Assembly: GCF_024172165.1 (NCBI RefSeq)
Contig: NZ_JAMZEB010000002.1
Location: forward strand, 558,001-622,000
Direction: 5' to 3'
Source: Nonomuraea thailandensis
GTDB taxonomy: Bacteria > Actinomycetota > Actinomycetes > Streptosporangiales > Streptosporangiaceae
Length of the DNA stretch: 64,000 bases
Shown here piece after piece: positions 35,237 through 43,877 of this stretch. How positions within the stretch are numbered: position 1 is the first letter of the stretch; each line of letters starts with the position of its first letter. The position numbers and the translations under genes were made by a program. The notes beneath the pieces are model-generated. The model searched no databases and was not told the DNA's origin. It was given only the letters and a program-made list of their open reading frames with translations.

Positions 35237-35300
35237 GGCGACTCCTGACACGTCACAGCAGGCTCCCGGCACGCCAGAGCAGGCACCCGGCACGTCACAG
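35228..35300 (-). repeat. 21-base repeats anchored on the fdrA stop codon
   Basis: On the minus strand, CCGGGAGCCTGCTGTGACGTG-like units repeat about 3.5 times. The first contains the fdrA TGA and the last runs into the DUF1116 start region. They fill the gap between the two genes. Confidence 0.75.
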
Positions 35301-36728
35301 CAGGCTCCTGGCGTGGCGGGCGGCCTGGGCGTTGGAGGTGAAGACGGCCGCGCCCGCCTCGCGGAAGGCCGCGGCCTGGCGGTGCAGGTCCTGAGGGTCG
35401 CCCTCGGTGCCGATCAGGGCGAGCACGACCGTGGCCGGCGTGCCGGCGACCGCGGGGGCCAGCGTGGCGGCCGGGTCGGGGTCGGCGCCGTGGCCCAGGA
35501 CCACGTCCATGAGCACCACGTCCCGCTCGCCGGCGCGGGCCAGCGCCTCCACCCGCAGCGTCGGGTCGATCATCGGATGCGCCCTGCCCCTGGTGTAGGC
35601 GTCGTCGCCGTAGTCGACGAACTCGCCCTGCCCGGCGACCAGCGCGGCCTCGGCGCCCAGCGTGCCGCCCGAGTACAGGCCCTTGATCCGTTTGGGGGCG
35701 GGGCGCGTGCCGGGCGGGGCGGGCCAGCACGGCCACTCGGGGACGGGCCTGCCGAGGGCACGCAACGCCTGCTCGACAGCCTGCGTGAGGTCCCCGGCCG
35801 GCGCGGGGCCGCCCGCTTGCGTGAGGTCCCAGGCCGGCGCGGGGCCGCCCGGTTGCGTGAGGCCGCCCGCCTGCGCGAGCGCGGGCGGGCCCAGCAGGGC
35901 GGGGACGACGGGCGTGCGCAGCCGCTGCCCCAGCACGGCCCGCGCCACCTCGGGAGCGGGCGGCTTGGAGATGAGCACGATCAGCTCCGTGGCCGGGTCC
36001 TCGTCCAGCATGCGCAGGGCGCGCGCCGCCGACAGGCCGCCCACCTCGGCCGACAGGTCCCTGCCGCCGACCCCGAGCACGTGGCTCACCCCGACGCCGG
36101 CCCAGTCGAGCAGGCACGTCACCTGCTGCGCGCCGGTGCCGGACGCGGCGACCACGCCGACGGGGCCGGGGGTCAGCACGTTCGCGAAGCCGAGACCGGC
36201 GCCGCAGATCGCGGCGGTGCCGCAGTCGGGGCCCATGACGAGCACGCCCCTGGCCTCGGCCAGCTCCTTCAACCGGCGCTCCTGGGCCACGCCGACGCCA
36301 TCGCTGAAGATCATGACGGGCAGCCCGGCCTCGACGGCGTCCAGGGCCTCGAAGAAGGCGTACTCACCAGGGGTGGAGACCAGCACGAGGTCCGCAGGCC
36401 CGCGGGCGGCGGCCGAGCGGGTGGTCAGCGGCGGCTGTTCCGCGGCGCCGGACCGCGGCCGGTCCACCTCGGTGAGCCGGCGCTCGGCCTCCTCGACGGC
36501 CGCGTCCGGGTCCTTCGCCCGTACGGCGATCAGCAGGTCGCCCGGCTCGGACTCCGGGACGTCGAAGCCCATCTCCCGCAGGATCGAGACGTTGAGGTCC
36601 GTCGCCATGGCGACCATGGCCGCCTCCACGCCCGGCAGCTCCGACAGCGCCCGGCTGACCCGCATGAGGGTGACCGAGTCGTGGTAGGCCCCCCGCCGTA
36701 CCAGCACCGCCTGCGGCAGGCCGGTCAT
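35295..36728 (-). CDS. allF: FdrA-like acyl-CoA synthetase-fold protein, oxamate carbamoyltransferase subunit
   Basis: The 477-residue protein matches FdrA, with a succinyl-CoA-synthetase-like fold: LVLVSTPGEYAFFEALDAVEAG, VLVMGPDCGTAAI, VVAASGTGAQQVTCLLDWAGVGVSHVLGVGGRDLS and LYSGGTLGAEAA. It lacks grasp domains for full CoA ligase action, as expected of AllF. A low-complexity insert with repeated GGPAP-DLTQ motifs sits near residues 285-315. The ATG overlaps the DUF2877 stop by four bases (ATGA), so the subunits are cotranslated. The stop lies in a 21-base tandem repeat. Confidence 0.85.
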   Translation of the reverse strand: MTGLPQAVLVRRGAYHDSVTLMRVSRALSELPGVEAAMVAMATDLNVSILREMGFDVPESEPGDLLIAVRAKDPDAAVEEAERRLTEVDRPRSGAAEQPPLTTRSAAARGPADLVLVSTPGEYAFFEALDAVEAGLPVMIFSDGVGVAQERRLKELAEARGVLVMGPDCGTAAICGAGLGFANVLTPGPVGVVAASGTGAQQVTCLLDWAGVGVSHVLGVGGRDLSAEVGGLSAARALRMLDEDPATELIVLISKPPAPEVARAVLGQRLRTPVVPALLGPPALAQAGGLTQPGGPAPAWDLTQAGGPAPAGDLTQAVEQALRALGRPVPEWPCWPAPPGTRPAPKRIKGLYSGGTLGAEAALVAGQGEFVDYGDDAYTRGRAHPMIDPTLRVEALARAGERDVVLMDVVLGHGADPDPAATLAPAVAGTPATVVLALIGTEGDPQDLHRQAAAFREAGAAVFTSNAQAARHARSLL

Positions 36729-37573
36729 CGCGCCCCGCTCAGGGAGCGGACGGCGGCCACGCCGATGGCGATGCCCTGGGCCAGGTCGGCGCCCGAGGTG
36801 TGGCCGAGCCGGTGCAGGCGGCGCAGCGCCGGTTCGAGCGCCTGCTGGCCCGCCACGCCGCGCAGCACCGCGGTCACCTCGGGGCTGGCCTCGCCCCTGG
36901 CGGCGCAGTGCAGGAGCGTGGCCGAGATCGGCGTCGTACGCGTGCGCGCGTCGAACGTCACGGTCGCCGCCAGCCAGTCGGCCAGCCAGACCGCCCGCTC
37001 GCAGCCCGCGGCCGTGCCCAGGCGCCGCAGCGTCACCAGCAGCCCGGCCAGCACGTCGTCGCCGCTGGGCGTCAGCCCGGGGCCGAGCCCGACGAGCTGC
37101 TCGGCCGCCGTCACCGCCCCCAGCAGCCAGCCCTTCGCGCAACTGCTCGCGAGCATGTCCACCGCGCCGTTGCCCGCCAGCCCGGCGCCCGGCGGGTCCT
37201 TCGGCAGGGCGTCCGCCGGCCAGACGGCGTCCAGCCTCCCCAGCGGCGGGGCCGGATCCCACCAGCGGCGCACGTTCAGGCTCAGCGGGCCCAGCTCGAT
37301 CGCCCGGTCGCCCACCGAGGCGTCGTCACCCACCGTGAGGTGCGGGAGCGGCCCCGCCAGCAGCACCGAGTTCGGCAGCCGGGTGGCCTCTCCCGTGATG
37401 ACGGCGATCACCGAGGGCTCCAGCTCGGTCCTGACCTCCAGGTACACGCCCGCGGGGAACGCCGCGAGCACGCGCGCGGGGCGGCGCTGGGCCTCGAGGA
37501 CGGGGCGGACCGCGGTGCTGGCCGCGCCCGTGACGTGGACGCGGGTACGCCGCGCGGAAGTACTGACGGTCAC
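36725..37573 (-). CDS. allH: DUF2877 protein, YlbF/AllH-like oxamate carbamoyltransferase subunit
   Basis: The 282-residue protein has the DUF2877 hallmark VGLGPGLTPSGDDVLAGLLV (about residues 150-168) and a C-terminal helical region. In E. coli the homologue (YlbF, now AllH) is the third oxamate carbamoyltransferase subunit. The GTG has GGGAGG four bases before it; the upstream extension of the frame lacks family similarity. It is the first gene of the H-F-G operon and is divergent from the PucR regulator, which probably controls it. Confidence 0.8.
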   Translation of the reverse strand: MTVSTSARRTRVHVTGAASTAVRPVLEAQRRPARVLAAFPAGVYLEVRTELEPSVIAVITGEATRLPNSVLLAGPLPHLTVGDDASVGDRAIELGPLSLNVRRWWDPAPPLGRLDAVWPADALPKDPPGAGLAGNGAVDMLASSCAKGWLLGAVTAAEQLVGLGPGLTPSGDDVLAGLLVTLRRLGTAAGCERAVWLADWLAATVTFDARTRTTPISATLLHCAARGEASPEVTAVLRGVAGQQALEPALRRLHRLGHTSGADLAQGIAIGVAAVRSLSGAR

Positions 37574-37640
37574 CGGACCTCCCAACCGACCTTGGACCTG
37601 ACCGTAGAACGGGCGGTGAACCCTCCGTACGGGTAAATTT

Positions 37641-37665
37641 GCCAACAGTCAGCGGGTTGGTTGGC
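37641..37665. promoter_or_regulatory. Inverted repeat between allH and pucR, candidate PucR operator
   Basis: GCCAAC and GTTGGC are separated by 13 bases, with an extra GTTGG inside. It lies in the 130-base divergent promoter region. No PucR consensus is known to me to confirm it. Confidence 0.35.
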
Positions 37666-37703
37666 TCTTCCTGACAGACGGCCTTCGGGGTCACAATTTC
37701 CCC

Positions 37704-39314
37704 ATGGAGCCCCCGGTCCGTCTCGCCAGCACCGGCACGATCATCCACGGCGTGTCCGTGGGCGAGGTGCTCGGCGTGTCCACTCTCGCCGAGGCCAGGC
37801 TGATCGCCGGGGAGAGCGGCCTCGGCCGCATCGTGCAGCGGCTCAACGTCATGGAAGTGCCCGACATCCTGGCCTGGGTCAAGCCGCACGAGCTGCTGCT
37901 CACCACCGGCTACCCGCTGCGCAACACGCCGCAGTCGCTCGGCCGGCTGGTCGCCGACCTCGACGAGCGCGGGCTGGCCGCGCTGGCCATCAAGCTCGGC
38001 CGCTACGTCGACGAGCTGCCCGCCGAGATGGTGGAGCAGGCCGACAGGCTCGGCTTCCCGCTCATCCTGCTGCCCAACGACGTCGGCTTCGACGACATCC
38101 TCAACCAGGTGCTCACCGACATCCTCAACCGCCAGGCCGCCGTGCTCGCCCGCGCCGAGGAGGCGCACCGGGCGCTGGTCCAGGTGGTGCTGGCCGGCGG
38201 TGGCCTGGACGAGGTCACCGCGGAGGTGGCGCAGCTCCTCGACGTGGCGGTGGCGGCCGTGGACGGCTCGGGCCGCGTCCTGGCCACCGCCGGGCCCGGC
38301 GACCACGTGAGCGTGCTGCGGGAGTCGATCTCCCGCGAGGGGCCGCCCACGTCGCCTCCCCGTACGCCCGCCGCGCGCGCCCGCTCGTTCGCCTCGGTGC
38401 CCGTGCTCGCCGGCGGCCACCACCACGGCAGGATCGTCGCCTACAGCCCGGCCGCCGCGATCAGGGACAGCGACGTCGGCATCCTGGAGCGCGCCGCCAC
38501 CGTGGCGGCCCTCGTCGTCACCCGGCAGGAGGCGGTCAACGCCGTCGAGAGCAAGTACCGCGCCGACTTCCTGCGCGACGTGCTCACCGGCCGGGCCGGC
38601 ACGGCGGAGCGGGTCACCGCCCGCGCCCGGGCGTTCGGCTGGGACCTGTCGCGGCCCGTGACCGTGCTGGTGGCCGAGCTCGACCCCGACGGCGACGAGC
38701 GCAGCGCCCAGGACCGCCTCGTCTCCTGCTGGACCGCCGCCATCAGGCGGCACGACCCGCACGGCGCCGTCGCCGGCTTCTCGCACGAGGTGGTGGCCGT
38801 GGTGGACGCCGCCATCGACGCCGCCCGCGTGGCCAAGGACGCCGCCTCCGCCTTCGCCGACGTGCCGCCCGCCACGTTCTCCACCGGCACCTCCCGGCCG
38901 AGCCCCGGCGCGGAGACGCTGCCCGAGGCGTACTCGCAGGCGCTGAAGGCGGCCAGGGTGGGGCGGCAGCTCCACGGGCCGGGGGCGGTGGCGCACTTCG
39001 ACCAGCTCGGCGTCTACCGGCTGCTGTCGCTGGTGAACGACACCGACGAGCTGCACGCGTTCGTCCGCGAGACGCTCGGCCCGCTGGCCTCCGACGACGA
39101 CGCTGAGAACGCCGACCTGCGGCGCACGCTGCAGTCGCTGCTGGAGACCAACCTGAACGTGGCGGAGACGGCGCGGCGGCTGCACTTCCACTACAACACG
39201 CTGCGCTACCGGATCGGCAAGCTGGAGCGCCTGCTGGGCAACTTCACCGACGACCCGCACCTGCGGCTCAACCTCACGCTGGCCCTGCACGTGCTGCGGA
39301 TGCGGGGCATCTAG
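37704..39314 (+). CDS. pucR: PucR-family purine catabolism regulator
   Basis: The 536-residue protein has an N-terminal PucR domain (about 20-140; GVSVGEVLGVSTLAEARLIAG), a CdaR GGDEF-like middle domain (about 290-410) and a C-terminal HTH_30 motif (LLETNLNVAETARRLHFHYNTLRYRIGKLERLLG, split near residues 470-510). PucR in Bacillus activates ureide and purine degradation genes. It is divergent from the allHFG-like operon and upstream of two nucleobase permeases and a molybdenum hydroxylase, so it likely controls the whole locus. Inducer unknown. Confidence 0.92.
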   Translation: MEPPVRLASTGTIIHGVSVGEVLGVSTLAEARLIAGESGLGRIVQRLNVMEVPDILAWVKPHELLLTTGYPLRNTPQSLGRLVADLDERGLAALAIKLGRYVDELPAEMVEQADRLGFPLILLPNDVGFDDILNQVLTDILNRQAAVLARAEEAHRALVQVVLAGGGLDEVTAEVAQLLDVAVAAVDGSGRVLATAGPGDHVSVLRESISREGPPTSPPRTPAARARSFASVPVLAGGHHHGRIVAYSPAAAIRDSDVGILERAATVAALVVTRQEAVNAVESKYRADFLRDVLTGRAGTAERVTARARAFGWDLSRPVTVLVAELDPDGDERSAQDRLVSCWTAAIRRHDPHGAVAGFSHEVVAVVDAAIDAARVAKDAASAFADVPPATFSTGTSRPSPGAETLPEAYSQALKAARVGRQLHGPGAVAHFDQLGVYRLLSLVNDTDELHAFVRETLGPLASDDDAENADLRRTLQSLLETNLNVAETARRLHFHYNTLRYRIGKLERLLGNFTDDPHLRLNLTLALHVLRMRGI

Positions 39315-39325
39315 GCTGCTGCCTT

Positions 39326-39538
39326 GTGGAATCACTGGAATTCGAGCTGCGCGACGAGTACATCCCGCTGTGCGACCTGCTGAAGTACTGCGGCATCACC
39401 GAGACCGGAGGGATGGCCAAGCAGCTCATCGACGAGGGCATGGTCCAGGTCGACGGAGAGGTGGAGCTGCGCAAGCGCGCCAAGATCCGGACGGGGCAGG
39501 TGGTCAGCGGCGACGGGTTCGAGATCCACGTCGCCTAG
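39326..39538 (+). CDS. RNA-binding S4-domain protein (YbcJ-like)
   Basis: The 70-residue protein is a stand-alone S4 RNA-binding domain: YIPLCDLLKYCGITETGGMAKQLIDEGMVQVDGEVELRKRAKI (residues 12-55), then a short C-terminal strand. YbcJ-like proteins bind RNA and associate with ribosomes. It starts with GTG ten bases after the pucR stop; location between pucR and the permease is probably incidental to purine catabolism, though it may ride on the same transcript. Confidence 0.87.
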   Translation: MESLEFELRDEYIPLCDLLKYCGITETGGMAKQLIDEGMVQVDGEVELRKRAKIRTGQVVSGDGFEIHVA

Positions 39539-39634
39539 CCGGTGCGCGAGCACGCGACGGCACCCTCTATTGTGCTCTCCAGCATCGGAGCAGGAGACAT
39601 ACCCGCAGTTCAGGCGGGAGATCGAGGTGTGTTC

Positions 39635-40942
39635 GTGGCGTTCGGGTGGAAGGTGCACGGCGATGGGAAGCGCCTGACGCCGGGTGAGGTGGTCAAGCCG
39701 GACGAGCGGCTGAGCTGGCCCCGGATGGTGGGCATCGGGGCGCAGCACGTCATCGCGATGTTCGGCGCGACCTTCGTCTTCCCGCTGGTCATGGGGCTGG
39801 ACGCGAATCTCGCCGTGATGATGTCCGGGGTCGCGACGATCCTGTTCCTGCTGATCGTGAAGGGCAAGGTGCCCAGCTACGTCGGGTCCAGCGCGTCCTT
39901 CGTGGGGGCCGTCGTGGCGATCAGGGCGGCCGGGGGCGGCGACGCGACCGTCACCGGGGCGCTGCTCGTCGTCGGGGTCGTGCTCGCCGCGTGCGGGTTC
40001 GCGATCCACAAGCTGGGCGTCGGCGTCATCCACCGGGTCTTCCCGCCGATCGTGACCGGCGGGGTGGTGATGCTCATCGGGTTCGGCATGGCGTACGTGG
40101 CGGCGGACGTCTACTGGCCGAAGGACCCGTGGGTGGCGTTGCTGACGATGGCGGCCACGTTCGTCTTCATCGGGGTGTTCAAGGGCTTCCTCGGCCGGAT
40201 CGGCGTGCTGCTCGGGCTCGTGTTCGGGTTCCTGCTGTCCTGGGCGTGGGACCTCGTGGGCGGGCCGATCACCGCGCCCGACGACAGCGGCAAGGTGACC
40301 GAGCACTTCCGGGTGAACCTGGACGCGGTGGCGCAGGCCGACTGGATCGGGCTGCCGTCGCTGCACGGGCCCGTGTTCGAGGTGTCGGCCATCGTGCTGG
40401 TGCTGCCCGTGGTGATCGCGCTGATCGCCGAGAACGTCGGGCACGTCAAGGCCGTGGGCGAGATGACCGGGGCCGACGTCGACGCCTACATGGGGCGGGC
40501 GGTCATGGCCGACGGCGTCGGGACCGTCGTGGCCACCTCCGTGGGCGGCTCCGCGACGACCACGTACGCCGAGAACATCGGCGTCATGGCGGCCACCAAG
40601 GTGTACTCGACCGCCGCCTACTACATCGCGGCCGTCATCGCGATCCTGTTCGGGCTCTGCCCCAAGTTCGGCGCGCTCATCGCGGCCACGCCGGGCGGGG
40701 TGCTGGGCGGCGTGACGACCATCCTGTACGGGATGATCGGCCTGCTCGGCGCCAAGATCTGGATCGAGAACCGGGTGGACCTGTCCGACCCCCGCAACCT
40801 CGTGCCGACGGGCGCCGGGATCATCTGCGCCATCGGCCCCGTCGCGTTCCCGATCACCGGCACGTTCGCGCTCAGCGGCATCGCGCTCGGCACGATCGTG
40901 CTGCTCGTCGGCTACCACCTGCTGCGCGCCGCACGGCGGTAG
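39635..40942 (+). CDS. NCS2 nucleobase:cation symporter (first copy)
   Basis: The 435-residue permease has 12-14 membrane segments and the NCS2 signature AENVGHVKAVGEMTG and ATTTYAENIGVMAATKVYS. The Glu residues in these blocks contact nucleobases in UraA/UapA. The GTG start fits the second copy by alignment (WKVHGDGKRL versus WTKHGDGKHL) and has GAGG seven bases upstream; the frame extends further but without similarity. Context with PucR and a molybdenum hydroxylase suggests xanthine, urate or a related purine, though UraA-like members carry uracil. It is a close paralogue of the next gene. Confidence 0.9.
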   Translation: MAFGWKVHGDGKRLTPGEVVKPDERLSWPRMVGIGAQHVIAMFGATFVFPLVMGLDANLAVMMSGVATILFLLIVKGKVPSYVGSSASFVGAVVAIRAAGGGDATVTGALLVVGVVLAACGFAIHKLGVGVIHRVFPPIVTGGVVMLIGFGMAYVAADVYWPKDPWVALLTMAATFVFIGVFKGFLGRIGVLLGLVFGFLLSWAWDLVGGPITAPDDSGKVTEHFRVNLDAVAQADWIGLPSLHGPVFEVSAIVLVLPVVIALIAENVGHVKAVGEMTGADVDAYMGRAVMADGVGTVVATSVGGSATTTYAENIGVMAATKVYSTAAYYIAAVIAILFGLCPKFGALIAATPGGVLGGVTTILYGMIGLLGAKIWIENRVDLSDPRNLVPTGAGIICAIGPVAFPITGTFALSGIALGTIVLLVGYHLLRAARR

Positions 40943-41093
40943 CGCCCTCACATCCGCGGCCGCGCCGTGTGCGCGAGGTTCTCTCTGGTCGGCGGGGCAG
41001 ATTTGGCAGATCATGCCCGTGTAGGAGCGTACCACCGGGCCTAATGTGCCCGCCAACGGCACGTCCAGGCGCCCGGCACACGAGGGGGCTCGC

Positions 41094-42506
41094 ATGGTTT
41101 TGCGTTGGACCAAACACGGTGACGGCAAGCACCTGGCCCCCGGCGAGGTGGTCAGGCCCGACGAGAGGCTGAGCTGGCCCCGGACGGTGGGGTTCGGGGC
41201 GCAGCACGTGATCGCGATGTTCGGCGCGACGTTCGTCTTCCCGCTGGTCATGGGGCTGGACCCGAACGTGGCCGTGATGATGTCGGGCGTCGCGACGATC
41301 CTGTTCCTGCTGATCGTGAAGGGGAAGGTGCCCAGCTACCTGGGCACCAGCGCGTCCTTCGTCGGCGGCGTGTTCGCGATCAGGGCGGCGGCCGGCGGCG
41401 ACACCGGCGGCGCGGACGCGATCGTGACCGGCGCCATCCTGGTCGCCGGGCTCGTGCTGGCGCTGGCCGGGCTGGCCATCCACTTCCTCGGCGTGCAGAT
41501 CATCCACCGGGTGTTCCCGCCCGTGGTCACCGGCGCGGTCGTGATGCTGATCGGGTTCGGGCTGGCGTTCGTGGTGGCGGACGTCTACTGGCCGCAGGAC
41601 CACTGGGTGGCGCTCGTCACGATGCTCATCACGTTCGTGGTGATCGTGGCGTTCAAGGGATTCATCGGGCGGATCGGGGTGCTGATCGGGCTGGTGGCCG
41701 GGTTCGTGCTGTCCTGGGTGCTGGACAGGGCCGCCGGGCCGGTCACGTCCGTGCTGCCGGGCGCCAACCTGCGGGACGCCGCGGGGAACCCCTGCCCGGC
41801 CGAGGGCACGTACTGCGTGGCGACGGCCTTCCCGCACGACCGGGTGAGCTTCCAGTCGGTGGCCGACGCGCCCTGGTTCGGGCTGCCGAGCTTCCACGCG
41901 CCCGACTTCAGGACCTCGGCCGTGCTGCTGGTGCTGCCCGCCGTGATCGCGCTGATCGCCGAGAACATCGGGCACGTCAAGGCCGTCGGGGAGATGACCG
42001 GGACGGACGTGGACCCGTACGTGGGGCGCGCCGTCCTGGCCGACGGCGTCGGCACCGTGGTCACCAGCGCCGTCGGCGGCTCGCCCACCACCACCTACGC
42101 CGAGAACATCGGCGTCATGGCGGCCACCAAGGTCTACTCGACCGCCGCCTACTACATCGCCGGCGTCATCGCGATCCTGTTCGGGCTCTGCCCCAAGTTC
42201 GGCGCGCTCGTCGCGGCCACGCCCGGCGGCGTGCTCGGCGGCGTGACCGTGATCCTGTACGGGATGATCGGGCTGCTCGGCGCGAAGATCTGGATCGAGA
42301 ACCGGGTGAACTTCGCCGATCCCGTGAACATGGTTCCGATCGGGGCGGGCATCATCCTGGCCATCGGACCTGTGAAGCACTTCATCGGCGGGGATTTCAC
42401 CCTTGAGGGCATCGCGCTCGGCACGCTCGTGGTGCTGGGCGGCTACCACCTGCTGCGCGCCGTCGCGGGCCGCAGCCCCGAGCCCGTCAGGAGCGAGGCA
42501 GGGTGA
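41094..42506 (+). CDS. NCS2 nucleobase:cation symporter (second copy)
   Basis: The 470-residue permease is closely related to the preceding one across its length, including AENIGHVKAVGEMTG and TTTYAENIGVMAATKVYS. An extra loop of about 35 residues near 220-255 (with two Cys in NPCPAEGTYCVA) is absent from the first copy and may alter specificity or form an outside disulfide. GAGGGGG precedes the ATG. Its stop overlaps the hydroxylase FAD subunit start by four bases (GTGA), linking uptake to oxidation in one operon. Confidence 0.9.
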   Translation: MVLRWTKHGDGKHLAPGEVVRPDERLSWPRTVGFGAQHVIAMFGATFVFPLVMGLDPNVAVMMSGVATILFLLIVKGKVPSYLGTSASFVGGVFAIRAAAGGDTGGADAIVTGAILVAGLVLALAGLAIHFLGVQIIHRVFPPVVTGAVVMLIGFGLAFVVADVYWPQDHWVALVTMLITFVVIVAFKGFIGRIGVLIGLVAGFVLSWVLDRAAGPVTSVLPGANLRDAAGNPCPAEGTYCVATAFPHDRVSFQSVADAPWFGLPSFHAPDFRTSAVLLVLPAVIALIAENIGHVKAVGEMTGTDVDPYVGRAVLADGVGTVVTSAVGGSPTTTYAENIGVMAATKVYSTAAYYIAGVIAILFGLCPKFGALVAATPGGVLGGVTVILYGMIGLLGAKIWIENRVNFADPVNMVPIGAGIILAIGPVKHFIGGDFTLEGIALGTLVVLGGYHLLRAVAGRSPEPVRSEAG

Positions 42507-43408
42507 AGCCGCCGCCGTTCACCTACCACGCGCCCCGAGACCTGCCCGCGGCGCTGCGCACGCTCGCGGAGGCCGGCGGGAAGGTGCTGGCGGGTGGGCA
42601 GAGCCTCATCCCGATGCTCAACATGCGGCTGGCCGCGCCGGAGCATCTCGTGGACATCAACCGCGTGGCCGGGCTCGACGGGATCGAGGCGACCCCGGCG
42701 GGGGTGACGGTGGGGGCGCTGGCCAGGCACGCGGACGTCGAGCGGGCCGAGGTGCACCCGCTGCTCACCCGGGCGCTCAAGCTGGTGGCCCATCCGGTGA
42801 TCCGCAACCGGGGGACCGTGGTGGGCAGCCTCGTGCACGCCGATCCGGCGGCCGAGCTGCCCGCCGTGCTGGCGGTGCTGGGCGGGAGCGTGCGGGTGGC
42901 CCGCTGGGACGGCCGGGTCGTCGTGCGGGAGGTGCCCGCTGAGGAGTTCTTCGTCGGGCCCATGGAGTCGGCGGTCGGACCCGGCGAGCTGGCCGTGTCC
43001 GCATTTTTCCCGGCATTGGGGGAAGGGGCCGGGATCGCGTTCGAGGAGGTGGCGCGCCGGCACGGCGACTACGCCCTCGCGGGCGTGTGCGCCGTGGTCA
43101 CCCCGGACGGCGCCAGGGTCGCCTGCATCGGGGTCGGCGCGCGGCCTGTCGTGGTGGACCTGGACATGGACCTGTACCAGAACCCGGACGAGGGCTCGGG
43201 CGGGGGCTCGGCCCGGGCCTTGGACGGTGACGGCGCGTCGGACGCAGGTGGCCGCCGGCGGGCGGCGGCGGCCCTCGTACAGGACGCCACCGCTCCCGAG
43301 GGCGACATCCACGCCTCCGCCGCCTACCGCAGGCACCTGGTGGGCGTGCTGGCCGAGCGGGCGCTGCGCAACGCGGCGCGGGAGGGGGCGGCGGCCCGTG
43401 GAGCATGA
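42503..43408 (+). CDS. Xanthine dehydrogenase-family FAD subunit (CoxM/XdhB-like)
   Basis: The 301-residue protein is the medium FAD-binding subunit of a three-part molybdenum hydroxylase. Flavin motifs AGGQSLIPMLNMRLA (about 31-45) and VGSLVHADPAAELPAVLA are conserved, and the CO_deh_flav_C domain is at the C terminus, with a Gly/Ser/Asp-rich insert near 230-260. It accepts electrons from the [2Fe-2S] subunit and passes them to NAD or another acceptor. It overlaps the permease upstream by four bases and the small subunit downstream by 11. Confidence 0.9.
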   Translation: MKPPPFTYHAPRDLPAALRTLAEAGGKVLAGGQSLIPMLNMRLAAPEHLVDINRVAGLDGIEATPAGVTVGALARHADVERAEVHPLLTRALKLVAHPVIRNRGTVVGSLVHADPAAELPAVLAVLGGSVRVARWDGRVVVREVPAEEFFVGPMESAVGPGELAVSAFFPALGEGAGIAFEEVARRHGDYALAGVCAVVTPDGARVACIGVGARPVVVDLDMDLYQNPDEGSGGGSARALDGDGASDAGGRRRAAAALVQDATAPEGDIHASAAYRRHLVGVLAERALRNAAREGAAARGA

Positions 43409-43877
43409 GATCACGCTCGTCGTGAACGGCACGGCCAGGCGGGTCCGCGTCCCGGCGCGGCGGTTGCTGTCCGACTGCCTGCGCCACGACCTCGGCCTGA
43501 CCGGCACGCACGTGGGCTGCGAGCACGGCGTCTGCGGCTGCTGCACGGTGCTGCTCGACGGGCGGCCCGTACGGTCGTGCCTGACGTTCGCCGTGACCGT
43601 GGACGGCGCCGGGATCACCACCGTGGAAGGGCTGGCCGGACCGGACGGAGGGCTGTCGGCCGTGCAGCGCGCGTTCGCCGAGTGTCACGGGCTGCAGTGC
43701 GGGTTCTGCACGCCGGGCTTCCTGTGCACGGTGACGGCCCTGCTGAGGGAGAACCCGGTGCCCACCGACGACGAGGTGACCGAGGGCATCTCGGGCAACC
43801 TGTGCCGCTGCACCGGCTACCAGAACATCGTCAAGGCCGTCCACCGGGCCGCCGAGCTGCTGGCGGAGGAATCATGA
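43398..43877 (+). CDS. Xanthine dehydrogenase-family [2Fe-2S] subunit (CoxS/XdhC-like)
   Basis: The 159-residue protein carries two [2Fe-2S] clusters. The plant-type site is CEHGVCGCC...C (Cys41, 46, 49, 61), and the distal site is CGFC near 100 with CRC near 137. The GTG start lies inside the end of the FAD subunit gene. It shuttles electrons from the molybdenum site to FAD. Its stop shares ATGA with the large subunit start. Confidence 0.92.
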   Translation: MEHEITLVVNGTARRVRVPARRLLSDCLRHDLGLTGTHVGCEHGVCGCCTVLLDGRPVRSCLTFAVTVDGAGITTVEGLAGPDGGLSAVQRAFAECHGLQCGFCTPGFLCTVTALLRENPVPTDDEVTEGISGNLCRCTGYQNIVKAVHRAAELLAEES

